From the NCBI GenBank assembly GCA_022661535.1, contig JAKULF010000005.1, forward strand, positions 5,270,001 to 5,334,000: a DNA stretch of 64,000 nt. Reading direction: 5' to 3'. The position numbers were made by a program, and so were the translations under genes. Source of the stretch: Eutypa lata. Lineage: Eukaryota; Ascomycota; Sordariomycetes; Xylariales; Diatrypaceae. Below are positions 60,101 through 64,000 of this stretch, piece by piece. Below the pieces are notes generated by a model. That model was not told where the DNA came from and ran no database searches. It saw nothing but the letters and a program-made list of their open reading frames with translations. How positions within the stretch are numbered: the stretch's first letter is position 1; every line of letters begins with the position of its first letter.

Positions 60101-63100
60101 ATGGCTGTTCGGGTCGGCCGTCTTCTTCGCCCAGCCACCATCCAGCGAGGTGGCCGAAGGGGTAGTTTGGCGACCGGGTCATAGCACAGAGCTCTGTCAA
60201 CACGAGCATGCCGTCCGGCTTCAGCAGCGAGGCCATATTTCGTAGAGATTCTTTGATGCAAGGGGTGGCATGCACAACATTAGCCGCGAAAATCAGGTCA
60301 TAGTAATCACCCGTCTTCTTCTCGAAGCCTTGGTCGAACGGAGACTTGCTGACGTCGAACACTTTATACTCCATGTTGTGCGCGTATGAGAAGCGCTGCT
60401 TCGCCTTGCCGAAGAAACCGGCCGACACATCTGTGTACGTGTACACCGAGTAGGCGGGAAGCCCCGCCTCGTTCACGAGATCGCGCAGGATCAACTCCGT
60501 CGTCCCTCCTGTGCCGGCCCCAACCTCGAGGATTCGCAGGTTAGGCCGCGAGTTGGAGAGTAAACGCACGAAGTCGCCGTACCCGTAGGAATCCTCGTCA
60601 TACATCTCCACGAGGATGTTATCCTGCATGAGCACATCCAGAGCCTCTTCCAAGCCAGTAAATATGCTCTCGGCGTGCTCGCATATACGTGCCGTTGCAA
60701 TTGCCATCGCGCGCTTGTTCCCGTTCTCGAGAATCCGGAGGCGGGCCTTGATTGACTCCTGGCGCTCGGCGGAACTTAGCTGTGTCAGGCGGCTCGGATC
60801 CTGAACGAGAGGGAACGTTCCTGTCTTGGCTTCCTCGATCTGTCTGCTTACCCAGTTCCGGTACTTCTCGAGATGCGGCTGGCACGGCTTGAGCGGAGCG
60901 ATCTTTTCTGCCTCTTCGAGGATACAGAGCAGCGTCAGCTCCTGCTGCAGCTCGGTTTGTGACTTATCGGATACAGGAGCGCGAAGCAAGGCCGCTTGAT
61001 CCGCGAAGTCAAAATCCGCGACCCATTGCAGCTGAGCTGCGGCATGCACGTCGGCGGACTTGAGCTTGTCATCATCGTCGTCGTTAAGGGGCATCAGCTG
61101 GAGGCCGTGCATACGCATCACGGTCCTGTCGCCCGCGATACACTCGATCCGGCCGCGCCGAGCGTCACCTCCCTCGCTCCAGGCGCGGGCGTGCATCTCC
61201 GCCGCGCCGCGGGAGATCTCGAGCTCCTCGATCAAGGTCGGGACTTGTAGACCGTTGATGTTGCGCAGCAAACCCTGGGCCCCGGCTATGACGAGGAGCT
61301 GCAGGCAGGCATCGATTGCTGCCGGATGCAGAGTGAACGGCGCGGAGGCGTGGTTGTGCGCGTCCACTACGTCTGCTTCCGCGTGGTGCTCTCTCGCCGA
61401 TGTGGCGATCTCGGTCAGGCGCTGGAACTCCGGGCCGTAGCGGAACCCCATCCTGTTCATCGTCTGGTAGAAGGTAGGGGCGGCGATGCGCCGTGGCAAC
61501 GCCTTGGGCTTTGAAGCAGGCTTGCTGGGCTCCTTCGTATGCAGGACTTCTCCTTCGCAGTGCCTCATCCAGCTTGAGCCCGTGTAAGATGTAATTGTGA
61601 AGTCGTACCACTTGGATTCGTCATTATCCGTCAGGCGCTTTTGGCGTAAGGCGGTGATAACCTCCACAGGGTTCGAGTCGTTCAGCACAAGAGCAGTGCG
61701 CACTGTGATATGTCGAAGGCGGTAGCTGGAGCCGAGAGCTGCGCCTGCTACCTGACGAATCGCCTCGCCGGCCATAGACACATAGCCAGCGAAAGGGAAA
61801 ACGATGTCGTCTCCGACTTTGTGGTCAGCTATCCAGGGGGCATCGTCGAGGTGGAGGACATTGCGCCAGAGCGGCTCCTTATCGGGCGACTCAGGAGACC
61901 TAGACCCCAGCAGACAATGGCGAGGATATTTTCGAGTCCTCCACGCTTGGGAAAGTCGACTTTCCCACCAGAACGAGGGGCCGCTGTGGTCCCAGGGATA
62001 TGGTGGCAGCCCGGAAATGGCTCGTCCATTATGGAACAGAGGAGCGAGGTCGATGCTAACGTTCTCCTGGTAGAGCCTACCAAACGAAGACAGGAGAGAC
62101 ACAGTGCTGTCACTGTTGCGGGTCTGCGATGTGATATAATTGCAGGGTCGCTTGCATGCGCTGCAGATCTGCCGCAGTGGTCCAGCAAGGGTCGAGTGGG
62201 GGCCGATCTCCAGGAACAGATCACTCTCACCGCTAAGCCCAAGCAGGTGAGTGACGGCAGAACTGAACCGAACTGGGGAAACGAGGTTGGTTCCCCAATA
62301 ATCTGAGGAGAACGTCTCCGGGTCGTCGATAGTTCTACCAGTGACACTCGATACGAACAAAGCACGAGGTCGGCTCGGTAAGTCTGCTCGGGAGAAGTCC
62401 TCTTGTTTCAACAGATGCAAATAATTGTCTTTTGCCAAAGTCATGTGTGCTTTAGGCGCGCATGTTAGCCGTATTTATCATCCATCGCTGGTCGTACAGG
62501 TTAACTCACAGGAATGGTAAGCCACATCAACTTTTAAGGTGCGGGCAAAAGTCCCCGGCTTGAGTTGGTTCACCAGCAAAACAGCCTTCTCGATGCTCTC
62601 GCGGTCACCAGAGATGGTCGTGCTCTCCGGGCTGTTCTCGCAGGCCAGGGTGACGCGGTCGGACAGGATACCCGAGAGCTGATCTTCTCCGAGGCCGACG
62701 GCCGCCATAGCCCCAGTCGCAGCTCCGTCTTTGACGACGAACCCTCGGTAGTACGCCGCGGTGATGGCGAACTCGAGGGATATGTAGCCGGCAGCATACG
62801 CGGCAGCTATCTCACCGCTGGAGTGCCCTACAACAGCATCCGGAACGACGCCTACTTTCTCAAACCGGTGAAGGATTGCAATTTGCAGCGCTGTGCATAG
62901 GGGTTGTGCCAGCTCGGCCTTGTTGATCTCGCTAGCTTCCCCGAGCTTCTGGAGTTCGGCTGATTTGTCGTGGCGTTAGCTAACTAAATAGCTTAAGTTA
63001 CCAGGGTGAGAGAGAGGTCGTAACTTACACAGTATTGTCCATGCTGGTGGGTGCTTCAGGCCGTGTAGGATTGTGTCCATACGCGCAATGTCTTTGAGGA

Positions 63101-63943
63101 ATTGCCTATCCGTCAGGAGCTCCCTTCCCATCCCAGCCCATTGGGCACCTTGACCGCTGAATATCATGATCACCTTGCGGTCAGATAATTTAGAAGGGCC
63201 TTTCACCGCACTCGAAGTCTCAATGATCTTCCCAGGCTGCACGATTGCGAAAGCCTTGTGCGGCAGACGCTCCCGGCAAACTGCCCGCGTGTATGCGATG
63301 TCTGAGGTGTCATCTGGATGTTTCAAAGCATACTTCTTGTGCAGTTCAACTTGCCGGTCAAGAGACGGTTGGGTATTGGCAGAGAAGACGATGAGTTCGG
63401 GATGTGATGCTTGGTCTTGTACTACTGCGTCACGCTCCGGCGAAAAAGAGTCTAGTATAACCTAGTAATCGTTAGCGACTCAGATGAATGGATAAATATA
63501 AGACTAAAGTAGCCATGTAAGTCTATATTGTTACTTGGAAAATCACTTACATGTGCATTAGAGCCACCAATACCGAAAGAATTCACACTGATTCTTGCTG
63601 CTCTACCCTCGGGAAAAGGGGTCGGCTTGATTGGCACGGTGAGCTTCTTCTCCTCGAATGGAACTAGCGCAGAAGACTCCGTCAGCGTCGCTACCTAGCT
63701 AATTGGCTGGAAGACAACCAATGACTTACTCTTCGGGTTCGGATTGTTATACTTGATATTTGGCGGGATAATCCTATGCTCTAAAGCGAGGACGGCTTTG
63801 ATAACGCTGGTAAGGCCTGCGGAGCCCTCAGTATGGCCTACGTTTGGCTTAACAGAACCGATATAGACCCCTTGCGTTCCAAAGACATTTCCGATTGCTG
63901 TGGTCTCGATAGGATCACCGGTTGCAGTTCCGGTTCCATGGCA
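57035..63943 (-). CDS. Highly reducing type I polyketide synthase, C-terminal ~2,174 residues (5' end outside window)
   Basis: Exons 63943-63730, 63663-63551, 63461-63029, 62959-62510, 62449-58528 and 58427-57035; introns of 66, 89, 69, 60 and 100 bp; all phases agree. A further intron (cccAG at 63944) continues out of the window, so about the first 300-350 residues of KS, including its active-site Cys, are not seen. In order: KS His motifs CHGTGT and KPNVGH; AT with the Ser of GHSSGE (about residue 300 of the visible part) and GQGAQW; DH with [10 protein letters not shown] (about 610) and [11 protein letters not shown]-methyltransferase SAM motif [10 protein letters not shown] (about 1040); ER with [12 protein letters not shown] (about 1467) and [13 protein letters not shown] with GGVGGLG (about 1786) and [11 protein letters not shown] with LGLDSLM (about 2123). 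All visible catalytic residues are present. The protein stops after the ACP, with no thioesterase, so release needs a partner. The product is likely a reduced, methylated chain. Confidence 0.93.
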
Positions 63944-64000
63944 CTGGGATAAGTATATAAGTTATCAGCTACAACAAGTATTGCATGCATGAAAAGGCTA

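Overview
The window looks like a piece of a filamentous ascomycete (Pezizomycotina) chromosome. Three things support this. Genes carry short GT-AG introns (53-161 bp), and their products are typical of these fungi: a highly reducing polyketide synthase, HET-domain relics, an ankyrin/coiled-coil Set3-complex-like protein, and a single-pass cysteine-rich surface protein. There is also a textbook signature of repeat-induced point mutation (RIP). I cannot name the species from the sequence; Sordariomycetes is a guess.

Layout. Positions 1-16.9 kb are a gene-poor graveyard: a 1.16-kb inverted-repeat transposon relic with a RIP-eroded interior (445-1604), one apparently intact unknown gene (5550-6975), a HET pseudogene split by two solo LTRs that each have a perfect 5-bp target duplication (9563-11246), a second HET relic touching another copy of one of those LTRs (about 3046-3470), a (6-4)-photolyase/cryptochrome pseudogene (12246-13620), and a degenerate tandem array (14.8-15.7 kb). 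Positions about 17.1-40.66 kb are an AT-rich block of RIP-destroyed nested transposons. Its one clear GC-balanced island (23.6-24.2 kb) holds miniature inverted-repeat elements and an 8-bp minisatellite. The island has a collinear but fully RIP-mutated twin at 38.3-39.6 kb, in which one miniature element lies in the opposite orientation.

Positions 40.7-64 kb are gene-bearing euchromatin: an unknown acidic protein (42031-43235), a cysteine-rich type I membrane protein (45679-44247, minus), a Hos4-like ankyrin protein (52720-48056, minus), an ALKBH6-type dioxygenase (54581-55453, plus), a Dfg10/SRD5A3-type polyprenol reductase (56479-55478, minus) converging on it with 24 bp between stops, and the last roughly 2,170 residues of a highly reducing PKS (KS-AT-DH-cMT-ER-KR-ACP, minus) whose 5' end lies beyond the window. 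The PKS probably marks the left edge of a secondary-metabolite cluster; the reductase and ALKBH6 genes look like housekeeping neighbours.

All exon boundaries were derived by hand from reading frame, splice consensus and family expectation. Repeat matches were read by eye, so percentages are deliberately not given except where bases were counted. No tRNA or rRNA gene was recognised.
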